Positions 1 to 5,004 of a stretch of 6,588 nt of DNA are shown here, piece after piece. The stretch is from CAYSGL01 sp964520985 (GTDB lineage Bacteria > Pseudomonadota > Alphaproteobacteria > Micavibrionales > Micavibrionaceae), in the NCBI GenBank assembly GCA_964520985.1, contig CAZFPB010000043.1, positions 1-6,588 on the forward strand, read 5' to 3'. Below the pieces are notes generated by a model. That model was not told the DNA's origin. It worked only from the letters and a program-made list of their open reading frames with translations, and did not search any database. Position 1 is the first letter of the stretch, and each line of letters begins with the position of its first letter. The position numbers and the translations under genes are program-made.

Positions 1-2
1 AG

Positions 3-203
3 CTGTCATGCCCGGTCGTGATCGTCACAGAGGGAAGTGGGACACACCCGAATGTGTCTATTGAAGACGCCTACAAATGGTGCGACTACCAGATCAACCG
101 CAGCTTGTCGTTCGTCTGCGCAGAACTGGACAACGAAATCCTGGCAATGCGTGAGCTGGCCGAATCGGTCAAGCGCAAAATGAAAGAGCTGTCGGCAGCC
201 TAA
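3..203 (+). CDS. 3' part of an unrecognised small protein, truncated by the window edge
   Basis: The frame is open from the first bases to a TAA at 201-203. The only in-window start candidate is a GTG at 18, which has no SD upstream, so the gene most likely begins before the window. The 61 residues from the GTG onward look soluble. After an aromatic/Cys stretch (YKWCDYQ) comes a charged, probably helical tail with alternating Glu, Lys and Arg (about residues 38-59), which could form a short coiled coil. There is no signal peptide, membrane segment or catalytic motif that I recognise. It has the same orientation as everything downstream, with an 88-nt gap to the next start. GGACACAC (40-47), a sequence recurring elsewhere in the window, lies inside the coding region. 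Function unknown. Confidence 0.6.
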   Translation: MSCPVVIVTEGSGTHPNVSIEDAYKWCDYQINRSLSFVCAELDNEILAMRELAESVKRKMKELSAA

Positions 204-220
204 GCCGAATGCCCAACAAC

Positions 221-240
221 GCGCATTCCCATGAGTGCGC
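221..240 (+). other. Intergenic hairpin (8-bp stem, 4-nt loop)
   Basis: GCGCATTC (221-228) pairs with GAGTGCGC (233-240) around a CCAT loop, with one G-U wobble. It sits 17 nt after the first stop codon and ahead of the box for the next gene. No T-run follows, so it is not a classical intrinsic terminator. It may stabilise the upstream mRNA end or act as a processing site; this is inference. Confidence 0.4.
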
Positions 241-260
241 ACAATTGGCTATTCCGCTCC

Positions 261-274
261 CCTCGTGTGTGTCC
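261..274 (+). promoter_or_regulatory. Class I leader box (CTCGTGTGTGTCC) upstream of the gene at 292
   Basis: The sequence CCTCGTGTGTGTCC ends 17 nt before the ATG at 292 and is followed by the SD GGAG. It has one extra GT unit compared with the other copies. It belongs to a set whose distance to the start codon is nearly constant, which argues for a functional signal. Whether it acts as DNA (promoter or operator) or RNA is unknown. Confidence 0.55.
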
Positions 275-291
275 TTCCCGGAGTGTCTGCA

Positions 292-576
292 ATGTCTCAA
301 GAGCTGTGGAATCGCGAAGAGCTGGAATCAGCTATCGATCTGCCTGGTGTCGTGTGTGTCGATGTCGACCACAACAATGAGCGCATCATGGGTCGCATCG
401 TGCTATCCGGGAATAACCCTTACATCGTGGTCAAGCTGCCTCGTGGCCAGATCGAATGGCGCGTGAGCTACGGCGCACTGTGTGAAGTGCTGAACGACAC
501 ACGAGGAGTTGAGTACCTGCCGATTCCAGCCAAGCCCGACAAGCGATACGCAACACCCGTCAGTGTGTCTCTCTAA
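292..576 (+). CDS. Unrecognised 94-aa small protein, probably beta-rich
   Basis: ATG 292 is chosen over an in-frame ATG at 235 because GGAG (280-283) lies 8 nt upstream of 292 and the class I box sits just before it. The earlier start would translate through the box and has no SD. The protein begins MSQELWNREEL. A middle segment (about residues 17-60) alternates hydrophobic and polar residues (VVCVDVDH, GRIVLSG, YIVVKLPRG), as expected of a small beta-barrel or beta-sheet domain. There is no signal peptide, and I recognise no family. The last codons (TPVSVSL) are encoded by a DNA element that is nearly repeated at the end of the next gene. The next gene follows after 34 nt. Confidence 0.75.
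   Translation: MSQELWNREELESAIDLPGVVCVDVDHNNERIMGRIVLSGNNPYIVVKLPRGQIEWRVSYGALCEVLNDTRGVEYLPIPAKPDKRYATPVSVSL
551..571 (+). repeat. CAACACCCGT-cluster repeat copy 1, overlapping a gene end
   Basis: CAACACCCGT followed closely by GTGTGTCTC recurs at 852-872 as CAACACCCGT...GTGTGTCCG. Both copies span the final codons of a gene and encode TPVxVS. ACAC and GTGT form the outer arms of an imperfect inverted repeat. The copy lies 22 nt upstream of the box at 581-593 (GTGTGTC to GTGTGTC), so the gene at 611 has two tandem boxes. Confidence 0.5.
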
Positions 577-580
577 TCCC

Positions 581-593
581 TCTCGTGTGTCCC
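581..593 (+). promoter_or_regulatory. Class I leader box upstream of the gene at 611
   Basis: TCTCGTGTGTCCC contains the exact core GTGTGTCC (585-592), which ends 18 nt before the ATG at 611. The SD AAAGGA lies between the box and the start. This copy and the one at 2228-2241 are the closest matches to the consensus, and both have the same 18-nt spacing. Confidence 0.6.
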
Positions 594-610
594 AGCCAAA
601 GGATCGCGCA

Positions 611-877
611 ATGACTCAATTGACCGATCTAATCTCGCAAGCTGCCGCACAATGCGAAGCTGACGGTGTAGCAATCGACGGTGCGCCGAACGGCGCAGTC
701 TGCCAGTGGGTGCGGCGCAATGTGTCCTATCGACCGGACCAGGAGTTTTTCGTGGTCACGCTGATAACCGCAGAGATGGCCGATAGGCAAGCTCGCAAGG
801 AAGGCTATACCAGCCAATCTGACCGGGCAGCACAGCTAGCATTCCGCAATACAACACCCGTTCGTGTGTCCGCCTGA
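611..877 (+). CDS. Unrecognised 88-aa small protein
   Basis: ATG 611 follows the SD AAAGGA (598-603) at 7 nt. An upstream in-frame ATG at 509 is rejected because it overlaps the previous gene and has no SD. The N-terminal third is Ala/Gln-rich and probably helical (LISQAAAQCEADGV). The middle holds a QWVRRNVSYRPDQEFFVVTL stretch, then a charged helix (AEMADRQARKEGY). There is no signal peptide, membrane span or recognisable active site. The protein ends TTPVRVSA. Those codons coincide with a repeat shared with the previous gene, so the similar tails may reflect a DNA constraint rather than a shared protein function. Function unknown. Confidence 0.75.
   Translation: MTQLTDLISQAAAQCEADGVAIDGAPNGAVCQWVRRNVSYRPDQEFFVVTLITAEMADRQARKEGYTSQSDRAAQLAFRNTTPVRVSA
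852..872 (+). repeat. CAACACCCGT-cluster repeat copy 2, overlapping a gene end
   Basis: CAACACCCGTTCGTGTGTCCG spans the last codons of the 611-877 gene. It is the second copy of the element at 551-571. ACAC-C-CG-TT-CG-T-GTGT forms an imperfect inverted repeat. The next box (889-901) follows 29 nt downstream, measured GTGTG to GTGTG. Confidence 0.5.
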
Positions 878-888
878 TTCATCCCTTC

Positions 889-901
889 CCTCGTGTGACC
901 C
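889..901 (+). promoter_or_regulatory. Class I leader box, GTGTGACC variant, upstream of the gene at 920
   Basis: CCTCGTGTGACCC ends 18-19 nt before the ATG at 920. It has A in place of T compared with the main consensus. The same CTCGTGTGAC variant occurs at 2056-2066 inside a gene and at 4363-4372 in an intergenic stretch. Confidence 0.5.
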
Positions 902-919
902 TCTTTAGGAGTTCCGCAA

Positions 920-1180
920 ATGCTCAACTGGCCTGATTATGTCGAAAACACTTACAACTGGCTCAATGCAGACAAGGCAAAGCAAGTCTCGGAAATCTGC
1001 AAACGTCATGGCGCAACCGTCAAGCGATTGGCTCAGAAACGAGGTGCGCTAGGCGTCTGCAAGGTCCTGGCCCGATTCAATCGCTATCCGGGATGGGCAA
1101 GCAATCGGGTGGACGCGAAGAACGCCCTGGAGGAAATCCGGTCTGCTGGATTGATTAACGGGCTGACGTTTCAGGACTAG
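920..1180 (+). CDS. Unrecognised 86-aa basic, helical small protein
   Basis: ATG 920 is preceded by the strong SD AGGAG (907-911) at 8 nt. The protein starts MLNWPDYVENTYNWLN. It is rich in Lys/Arg and predicted mostly helical, with a central basic stretch (KRHGATVKRLAQKRG, about residues 28-42) and a second helix near the C terminus (DAKNALEEIRSAG, about residues 65-77). The basic helical character would suit nucleic-acid binding, but no clear helix-turn-helix can be defined, so this is a weak inference. There is no signal peptide. A run of eight C residues (1181-1188) follows the TAG stop directly. Confidence 0.75.
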   Translation: MLNWPDYVENTYNWLNADKAKQVSEICKRHGATVKRLAQKRGALGVCKVLARFNRYPGWASNRVDAKNALEEIRSAGLINGLTFQD

Positions 1181-1214
1181 CCCCCCCCATTGGCGCAGGC
1201 ATGCGTTAGCCGTT

Positions 1215-1236
1215 CGCAGAGGTTCGCCCCTCTGTG
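1215..1236 (+). other. Intergenic hairpin (8-bp stem, 6-nt loop)
   Basis: CGCAGAGG (1215-1222) pairs with CCTCTGTG (1229-1236) around TTCGCC, including one G-U wobble. It lies in the gap between the genes ending at 1180 and starting at 1283. No T-run follows, so it is not a standard terminator. The gap has no good class I box; the nearest weak candidate is CGACGTTTCC (1251-1260). Confidence 0.35.
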
Positions 1237-1282
1237 CGCCACTAGACACGCGACGTTTCCGACTATCCCAGGAGCAATCACA

Positions 1283-1552
1283 ATGCGCAAAGCTGGCAAG
1301 AAGCGAATCGAACAAGCATTGGCTGAACTACGCGAATGGCAATCGTCCATGTCGCAACGGGTAGCAGCTCTGCCGGCTGATGCGCAGCGCTTAATCCGGG
1401 AATGGGAGACCGATCTCGAATCACGCATCACAGAGGGCGATATCGGGCCATGCACGCAAGCGCTCGCCAAGTCCATTGGCCGGGTAGTGCGGGACTTCGA
1501 GACCGGCTTCTATCTCGGTGTGTCCCCAGATGGGACGTTTACGTGTGCCTAG
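1283..1552 (+). CDS. Unrecognised 89-aa helical small protein
   Basis: ATG 1283 has the SD AGGAG (1270-1274) at 8 nt. An upstream in-frame start at 1190 would read through the intergenic hairpin and lacks an SD. The N terminus is very basic (MRKAGKKRIEQALAELREW) and runs into a long amphipathic helix with Glu/Arg alternation, probably a coiled coil over about residues 6-55. The last third (IGRVVRDFETGFYLGVSPDG) looks like a compact strand-rich end. No known family is recognised. CTCGGTGTGTCCCC, a class I-like sequence, is embedded in the codons for LGVSP (1514-1526). It is the only gene of this cluster without a convincing box upstream. Confidence 0.75.
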   Translation: MRKAGKKRIEQALAELREWQSSMSQRVAALPADAQRLIREWETDLESRITEGDIGPCTQALAKSIGRVVRDFETGFYLGVSPDGTFTCA

Positions 1553-1562
1553 CGCCCCAATT

Positions 1563-1588
1563 CCAGCGCATGCTATTGCGTGCCCTGG
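1563..1588 (+). other. Weak intergenic hairpin with a bulge
   Basis: CCAG (1563-1566) pairs with CTGG (1585-1588), and CGCA (1567-1570) pairs with TGCG (1577-1580). A 4-nt bulge (1581-1584) separates the two helices. It sits between the genes ending at 1552 and starting at 1632. It has no T-run and is only marginally supported. Confidence 0.2.
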
Positions 1589-1604
1589 TGTAGCGGCCCT
1601 GTTC

Positions 1605-1613
1605 CATGTGTCC
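1605..1613 (+). promoter_or_regulatory. Class I leader box, degenerate, upstream of the gene at 1632
   Basis: CATGTGTCC ends 18 nt before the ATG at 1632. It keeps TGTGTCC and the spacing but has lost the TCG part of the consensus. Confidence 0.45.
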
Positions 1614-1631
1614 GTCTTTGGAGAATCTAAA

Positions 1632-1862
1632 ATGCCTGCTACCCTGCAAATCCCCTCTGGATGGATCGACACATCTACCGCTAGCCAATTCTGGAGGGCG
1701 GGAGTGGTGTTCCGAATTGCCAATGGGTTCGGCGCTCCATGTTGGCTCAAGACAAACGAGCGTGTCGCTATCAAGCCTGGAGAGACCGGCGCGCAGGCGT
1801 TCACTCGGGAATGCGGCTCGGCACCAACCGATAGCGAGTGCGTTTTCTGTGCAGACTTCTGA
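1632..1862 (+). CDS. Unrecognised 76-aa small protein with several Cys
   Basis: ATG 1632 follows GGAG (1620-1623) at 8 nt. The in-frame GTG at 1518 is rejected because it overlaps the previous gene. The protein has a Trp/Gly-rich first half (SGWIDTSTASQFWRAGVVF) and a second half with four Cys residues, three of them in the last third (REC...SECVFC). The Cys spacing resembles no metal-binding family I know. There is no signal peptide. The downstream gene begins 32 nt after the stop and has its own box and SD. Function unknown. Confidence 0.7.
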   Translation: MPATLQIPSGWIDTSTASQFWRAGVVFRIANGFGAPCWLKTNERVAIKPGETGAQAFTRECGSAPTDSECVFCADF

Positions 1863-1865
1863 TAT

Positions 1866-1878
1866 CCCCGTGTGTCCC
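1866..1878 (+). promoter_or_regulatory. Class I leader box upstream of the gene at 1895
   Basis: CCCCGTGTGTCCC contains the exact core GTGTGTCC (1870-1877), which ends 17 nt before the ATG at 1895. The SD GGAGAG lies in between. The box starts three bases after the previous stop codon. Confidence 0.55.
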
Positions 1879-1894
1879 CCTGGAGAGCTGGCCA

Positions 1895-2140
1895 ATGCGC
1901 CCCCTGCCCGATCACCTGCAGCCCATTTACGACCGTCTTCAGACCGACTATTCCGACTGCCTGATCGTCTTTCGGGACACACCGAATAATCAGGTTTGGG
2001 CCAAAGGCCGGAATGACTGGCGAATCTTCAGTGCGGAGCGTCTTCGCTGCCCATTCTCGTGTGACCAATTCGATAGGCTTGTCGATCGCGCCGAGCGAAT
2101 GGGCGTGCGGGTTGTCCTGTTGGAGCCGACAGCCGCCTAG
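1895..2140 (+). CDS. Unrecognised 81-aa protein with a faint resemblance to MutS domain I
   Basis: ATG 1895 has GGAG (1882-1885) at 9 nt. The in-frame ATG at 1838 lies in the previous gene and is rejected. The order of features (IYDRLQTDYSDCLIVFR near residues 10-26, then RIFSAERL, then QFDRLVDRAERMGVRVVLLEP near residues 57-77) recalls the N-terminal mismatch-recognition domain of MutS. There a Y-L-yPd-LLFFR segment precedes a helix and a kLv-G-xVaicEq segment. The Phe-x-Glu mismatch-reading motif of MutS is not present, so even if the fold is related, mismatch recognition would not be expected. This is pattern memory, not a search result. CTCGTGTGACC lies within the gene at 2056-2066. Confidence 0.7.
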   Translation: MRPLPDHLQPIYDRLQTDYSDCLIVFRDTPNNQVWAKGRNDWRIFSAERLRCPFSCDQFDRLVDRAERMGVRVVLLEPTAA

Positions 2141-2224
2141 GCTCCTCGTGCCCTTTCCGGTGTGCATTCCGGGCATGCCAGCCATCCGACCGCCCGCACC
2201 CTTTGCGGCCCGTCCGTTTGCTGT

Positions 2225-2244
2225 CCCTCTCGTGTGTCCCTCTC
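2225..2244 (+). promoter_or_regulatory. Class I leader box upstream of the DUF3560/methyltransferase pair
   Basis: CCCTCTCGTGTGTCCCTCTC contains the core GTGTGTCC (2232-2239), which ends 18 nt before the ATG at 2258. It is flanked by CTCTC on both sides. It is the only box ahead of a two-gene unit. The rest of the 117-nt gap (2141-2224) contains no SD-supported ORF that I can defend. Confidence 0.6.
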
Positions 2245-2257
2245 TCGAAAGGCGATC

Positions 2258-3667
2258 ATGACCCAAGAAAACGACTGTCCCGAACTCCCGCACGCATCCG
2301 CCAGCTACAGCCCGGAAGACAACAAGCTCCGGCTGTACACTGCGTCACGACTGGACGCAGAGACCTACGCTCGCGTTAAGGCTGCCGGCTTTCGGTGGGC
2401 ACCGAAGCAGGAGCTGTTCGTCGCGCCGTCCTGGTCTCCAGCCCGTGAGGATCTGCTGCTGGCCCTCTGCGGAGAAATTGACGACGAGGATTACAGCCCG
2501 GAGGAACGCGCAGCCGACCGGGCTGAACGGTTTGCCGGCTATCGTGACAAGCGGTCAGCAGAGGCAACCGGACGGGCGGACACATTCGACGCTGGCCCGT
2601 CTGCTTTCGGACATCAGAGCCGAGCACGCGCCGAACTGCAGGCAATGCGCCACGACCGGCACCGAGTTCATGCCGTCAGCCAGTGGAGCAAGGCGGAATA
2701 CTGGCAAGAGCGGACACACGCTGTCATCTCTCACGCCCTGCACAAGTCCTCTGCGGAGGTGCGCCGGGGGCGGATTCTGGCAATCGAAGCTGACTTGCGC
2801 AAGCTTGTCGCCAGTTACACTCCCACCGACAACCCGCCCCATATCATCAACCAACAGGAATACTCATGGTCAACCGGAACATACCTGCACGAAGGCGCAG
2901 CCGTGCCTCACGTATGGGTCGGCCCCAAGGGTCGGGGCGGTAACTGGGTTCCAGTGGCTCGCTTGGAGGCAATGAAGCAAGGCAGTCAACGGTGGATTGC
3001 CCACTACGAAAACCGTCTAGCCTATGAGCGCGCCATGCTGGCCAACGAGGGCGGCACGGCTGCAGAAGCCGACATGGAGCCGGGCGGCTGGATTGGGTCA
3101 CACCAGATTCACGGGGTCAACCGGTCTCCTGTGACCGGGCGTGTTGTGTCCGTCAAGCTGTTGGCTCCCAAGCCGTATTGGCGTGGTGATGGTCCCGCAC
3201 CCCTCACACTCCAGTTGTTCAACATTGAGCGTATGGGGCAGGACGCCTACCGTTCTCCGACTGACGAGGAGCGGGAAGCGTTCAAGGCGCAAAAGAAGGC
3301 GAGCAAGAAACCGCCCGTTTCATTGATCAACCCGACTACAGAGGACGCGCAACGGCTGCAAGATGCCCTCAATCGGCGAGCAGCCGATAAGGCGAGAGAG
3401 AAGGGCCGCAACCCATCCGATCCCCGTAAGGTCGAGAGTGTCGATTCGGCAACCTGGACCCTGCGTAAAGGCGCTGGCATTTACAGCGTTGAGCAGCTCA
3501 CGTTCAGGGATGTCACGTTCAAGGTGCGGGTGGGTCGCAGGGGCTACGATTACAACGCAGCCCAAAGCGTAATTGTACTGACCGACAAGCCCCAGAAGCC
3601 GCTCCCCCTCGACTGGGAAGCAGTCGCTAGCGGTCTGGTCGAGCAACTGGCGGGAGGTGTGTCTTGA
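2258..3667 (+). CDS. DUF3560-family protein (469 aa)
   Basis: ATG 2258 follows AAAGG (2248-2252) at 5 nt; an in-frame extension to 2162 runs through the leader and is rejected. Residues about 17-125 carry the hallmarks I associate with DUF3560: YSPEDNKLRLY, then AGFRWAPKQELFVAPSWSP (43-61), then an acidic EIDDED and an ERAADRAERF...YRDKR helix (82-99). The family signature, remembered as GHHSE, appears here as GHQSR (118-122), so two of its residues differ. It is followed by the usual KAEYWQER segment (145-152). A helical stretch (164-186) and a larger unassigned C-terminal part follow, with a GGWIGSHQIHG segment (276-286), a Lys-rich linker (341-352) and a strand-rich end (395-445). The family's biochemical role is unknown; it is common on phages and plasmids. 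The stop overlaps the start of the methyltransferase, implying translational coupling and a joint role. Confidence 0.85.
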   Translation: MTQENDCPELPHASASYSPEDNKLRLYTASRLDAETYARVKAAGFRWAPKQELFVAPSWSPAREDLLLALCGEIDDEDYSPEERAADRAERFAGYRDKRSAEATGRADTFDAGPSAFGHQSRARAELQAMRHDRHRVHAVSQWSKAEYWQERTHAVISHALHKSSAEVRRGRILAIEADLRKLVASYTPTDNPPHIINQQEYSWSTGTYLHEGAAVPHVWVGPKGRGGNWVPVARLEAMKQGSQRWIAHYENRLAYERAMLANEGGTAAEADMEPGGWIGSHQIHGVNRSPVTGRVVSVKLLAPKPYWRGDGPAPLTLQLFNIERMGQDAYRSPTDEEREAFKAQKKASKKPPVSLINPTTEDAQRLQDALNRRAADKAREKGRNPSDPRKVESVDSATWTLRKGAGIYSVEQLTFRDVTFKVRVGRRGYDYNAAQSVIVLTDKPQKPLPLDWEAVASGLVEQLAGGVS

Positions 3668-4311
3668 GCGCCCGAGAATCGCAACTCAAGGGCCGGCTCA
3701 GGCTGACCCACCTGCTGGAAGTAACAGAGGCGGTTGATGAGAGGTTGACCGAACAGCGACCACGATTCCAGCGACTGGCCCGTGAAGATTCGGCCCCTCG
3801 TGTTGTGTCTGCCTTCAACCTGTTCCAAACGCCCGAATCGCTGGCAACTCGCGTTGTGTCCCTGCTGTCTGACGGGCGGTCTCTAGGCCGCACGCTAGAA
3901 CCTTCTGCCGGCCTGGGGCGGCTGTATCGGGCTGTGCGCGCCGTTGATACGGATTGCCCGGTCACACTGGTGGACAACTCGCCGGAGTGCTGCCGAGAGC
4001 TGTACATCGCGACCGAAACAGACCAGAATGTAACGTTGTTCCAGGCGGATTTCCTGTCGTGTGACCGCCTGGGGATGTTCGATAGCATCGTGATGAATCC
4101 ACCATTCAAAATGGGCACAGACTGCAAGCACATCCTGCGCGCTCTGACGCTGCTCAATCCGGGAGGGCGGCTTGTGTCTCTGTGTGCGGCTGGCCCCCGT
4201 CAGCGTGAGAAGCTGGGGCGGATTGCTTCCGAGTGGATTGATTTGCCTTCCGGGTCATTCCGTGAGGCGGGAACGAATGTCGAGAGTGCTATCGTGATTT
4301 TCAATCGTTGA
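3664..4311 (+). CDS. N6-adenine-type DNA methyltransferase (class I SAM-dependent, 215 aa)
   Basis: The TTG start at 3664 overlaps the upstream TGA (TTGA) and has the strong SD GGGAGG (3652-3657) at 6 nt. No ATG in frame is near, so TTG is preferred. Motifs appear in the gamma-class amino-methyltransferase order. FQTPESLATRVV (54-65) matches motif X. LEPSAGLGRL (78-87) is the SAM-binding motif I. VTLVDNSPE (100-108) is motif II with acidic Asp104. NPPF (145-148) is the catalytic motif IV. LNPGGRLVSL (164-173) and a closing LPSGSFREAGTNVESAIVIF strand-turn follow. This predicts methyl transfer from SAM to an exocyclic amino group, most likely adenine N6 in DNA. No separate target-recognition domain is visible, so the sequence specificity is unknown; a partner such as the adjacent DUF3560 protein could supply it (inference). 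No restriction endonuclease is nearby, so self-protection or anti-restriction is a plausible role. Confidence 0.85.
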   Translation: MSARESQLKGRLRLTHLLEVTEAVDERLTEQRPRFQRLAREDSAPRVVSAFNLFQTPESLATRVVSLLSDGRSLGRTLEPSAGLGRLYRAVRAVDTDCPVTLVDNSPECCRELYIATETDQNVTLFQADFLSCDRLGMFDSIVMNPPFKMGTDCKHILRALTLLNPGGRLVSLCAAGPRQREKLGRIASEWIDLPSGSFREAGTNVESAIVIFNR

Positions 4312-4457
4312 TCCTCCGGGCCGTCACAGCGAAACAGGCAGGCTCGCACCCGCCCTGCACCCCTCGTGTGACAAATTCCCTTCCCTTGCGCCCCGACGCA
4401 TCCTAGGCCATCTGGGAGCGTCTGGGCGTGTGTCCACTTGAGATTTGGAGAGATGCA
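4312..4457 (+). other. Intergenic stretch with two class I-type boxes
   Basis: These 146 nt between the methyltransferase stop and the next start contain no ORF with an SD. They hold CCCTCGTGTGACA (4361-4373), which has no start codon at the expected 17-19 nt and so is an orphan copy, and CGTGTGTCC (4427-4435), which does precede a gene. A small GCAGG/CCTGC pairing (4338-4342 with 4354-4358, 11-nt loop) is possible but weak. No convincing sigma70 promoter or terminator is seen. Confidence 0.4.
4427..4435 (+). promoter_or_regulatory. Class I leader box upstream of the gene at 4458
   Basis: CGTGTGTCC includes the exact GTGTGTCC core (4428-4435) and ends 22 nt before the ATG at 4458. That spacing is longer than the 17-19 nt of the other copies. 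Confidence 0.45.
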
Positions 4458-4898
4458 ATGAGCTACACCGTACAAGTCAAGGCGATTGCCGGCTGGACTC
4501 ACCACAGCACGCACGACAGCTACCGGGATGCCGTCGATCAGGCCGACATGGTGAGAGGTCGTGTGCTCTGCTCGACTGGCCTGCCCGACGAGGACGCATG
4601 GAAGCACGCCGTGCGGAATCAGGGATTTGAGGGCGATTACGCTGCGTGGTCTGCCATGGACGACGACGAGCGGACAGCGTTTGAGGTGGGAGCCGATCCG
4701 GCTGGTACGAAAATGAAAACCTACACCATCAACAGCGAATGCGGCCCGATGTACGACATCCAGGCTGAGTCGATTGACGACGCCAAGGACATCTACAGCC
4801 GGGAGAAGCACTACGATTTCGACCTCGACGAGCCGGGTTCGTGGTACAGCATCTGGGAGGATGGCGTGCCGGTTGAACAGGTCGGCAACTGCCCGTAG
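4458..4898 (+). CDS. Unrecognised 146-aa acidic protein, apparently two modules
   Basis: ATG 4458 has GGAG (4447-4450) at 7 nt; the in-frame GTG at 4428 overlaps the box and is rejected. Residues 1 to about 83 form one module: a strand (YTVQVKAIAGW), a helix with a DQADMVRGRV segment (36-45), then a helix with DYAAWSAMDDDERTAFEVGA (60-79). From about residue 86 a second module begins with its own Met (MKTYTINSECGPMYDIQAES) and ends SWYSIWEDGVPVEQ. That end resembles small strand-helix-strand accessory proteins in which the helix (SIDDAKDIYSREKHYDFD) follows an opening strand. The second Met (4713) has no good SD, so a single fused product is preferred. Both modules feel familiar from plasmid and phage accessory genes, but I cannot name a family. 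Cytosolic; function unknown. Confidence 0.75.
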   Translation: MSYTVQVKAIAGWTHHSTHDSYRDAVDQADMVRGRVLCSTGLPDEDAWKHAVRNQGFEGDYAAWSAMDDDERTAFEVGADPAGTKMKTYTINSECGPMYDIQAESIDDAKDIYSREKHYDFDLDEPGSWYSIWEDGVPVEQVGNCP

Positions 4899-4909
4899 CC
4901 CAGCCCGCA
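4899..4909 (+). repeat. Post-stop repeat CCCAGCCCGCA, copy 1
   Basis: The 11-mer CCCAGCCCGCA follows the TAG stop at 4898 with no gap. An identical copy follows the TGA at 5127. The related CAGCCCGTGC follows the stop at 5403 within the class II repeat. The shared position, immediately after a stop, suggests a common 3'-end or intergenic module. Confidence 0.45.
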
Positions 4910-4988
4910 GCAGTCCGTAACGTCAGTGTGACCATTACCCCCTACCCATCGCCAAGACGCATCCCGGGACCGTTTGGCGCAATGTCTC

Positions 4989-5001
4989 GAAAGGACACAC
5001 A
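4989..5001 (+). promoter_or_regulatory. Class III leader GAAAGGACACACA overlapping the SD of the gene at 5005
   Basis: The 13-mer is identical to 6141-6153, and both copies are followed within 3 nt by an ATG. AAAGG is the SD. GGACACAC (4993-5000) is the exact reverse complement of the class I core GTGTGTCC, so this SD region could pair with class I leaders in RNA, or the same protein could bind both in opposite orientation. This is inference. Confidence 0.5.
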
Positions 5002-5004
5002 AGA

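Noticed and set aside
8..64. Short ORF from ATG 8 at the left edge
   Set aside because: It has no SD and overlaps a longer open frame that continues from outside the window.
1181..1188. Run of eight C residues after a stop codon
   Set aside because: It is noted as a homopolymer that could cause sequencing length errors. It lies outside genes, and no function is supported.
1215..1236. Hairpins at 221-240, 1215-1236 and 5145-5166 as intrinsic terminators
   Set aside because: None is followed by a T-run. They are reported only as hairpins.
2175..2261. 28-codon ORF in the gap before the DUF3560 gene
   Set aside because: It has no SD, is Pro/Ala-rich, and overlaps the leader box and the downstream start.
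1421..2293. Long minus-strand ORF (290 codons) antisense to four + strand genes
   Set aside because: It covers several + strand genes that each have an SD and a leader box. Its own start lacks a convincing SD and its sequence shows no recognisable domain. It is most likely a by-product of the GC-rich codon pattern.
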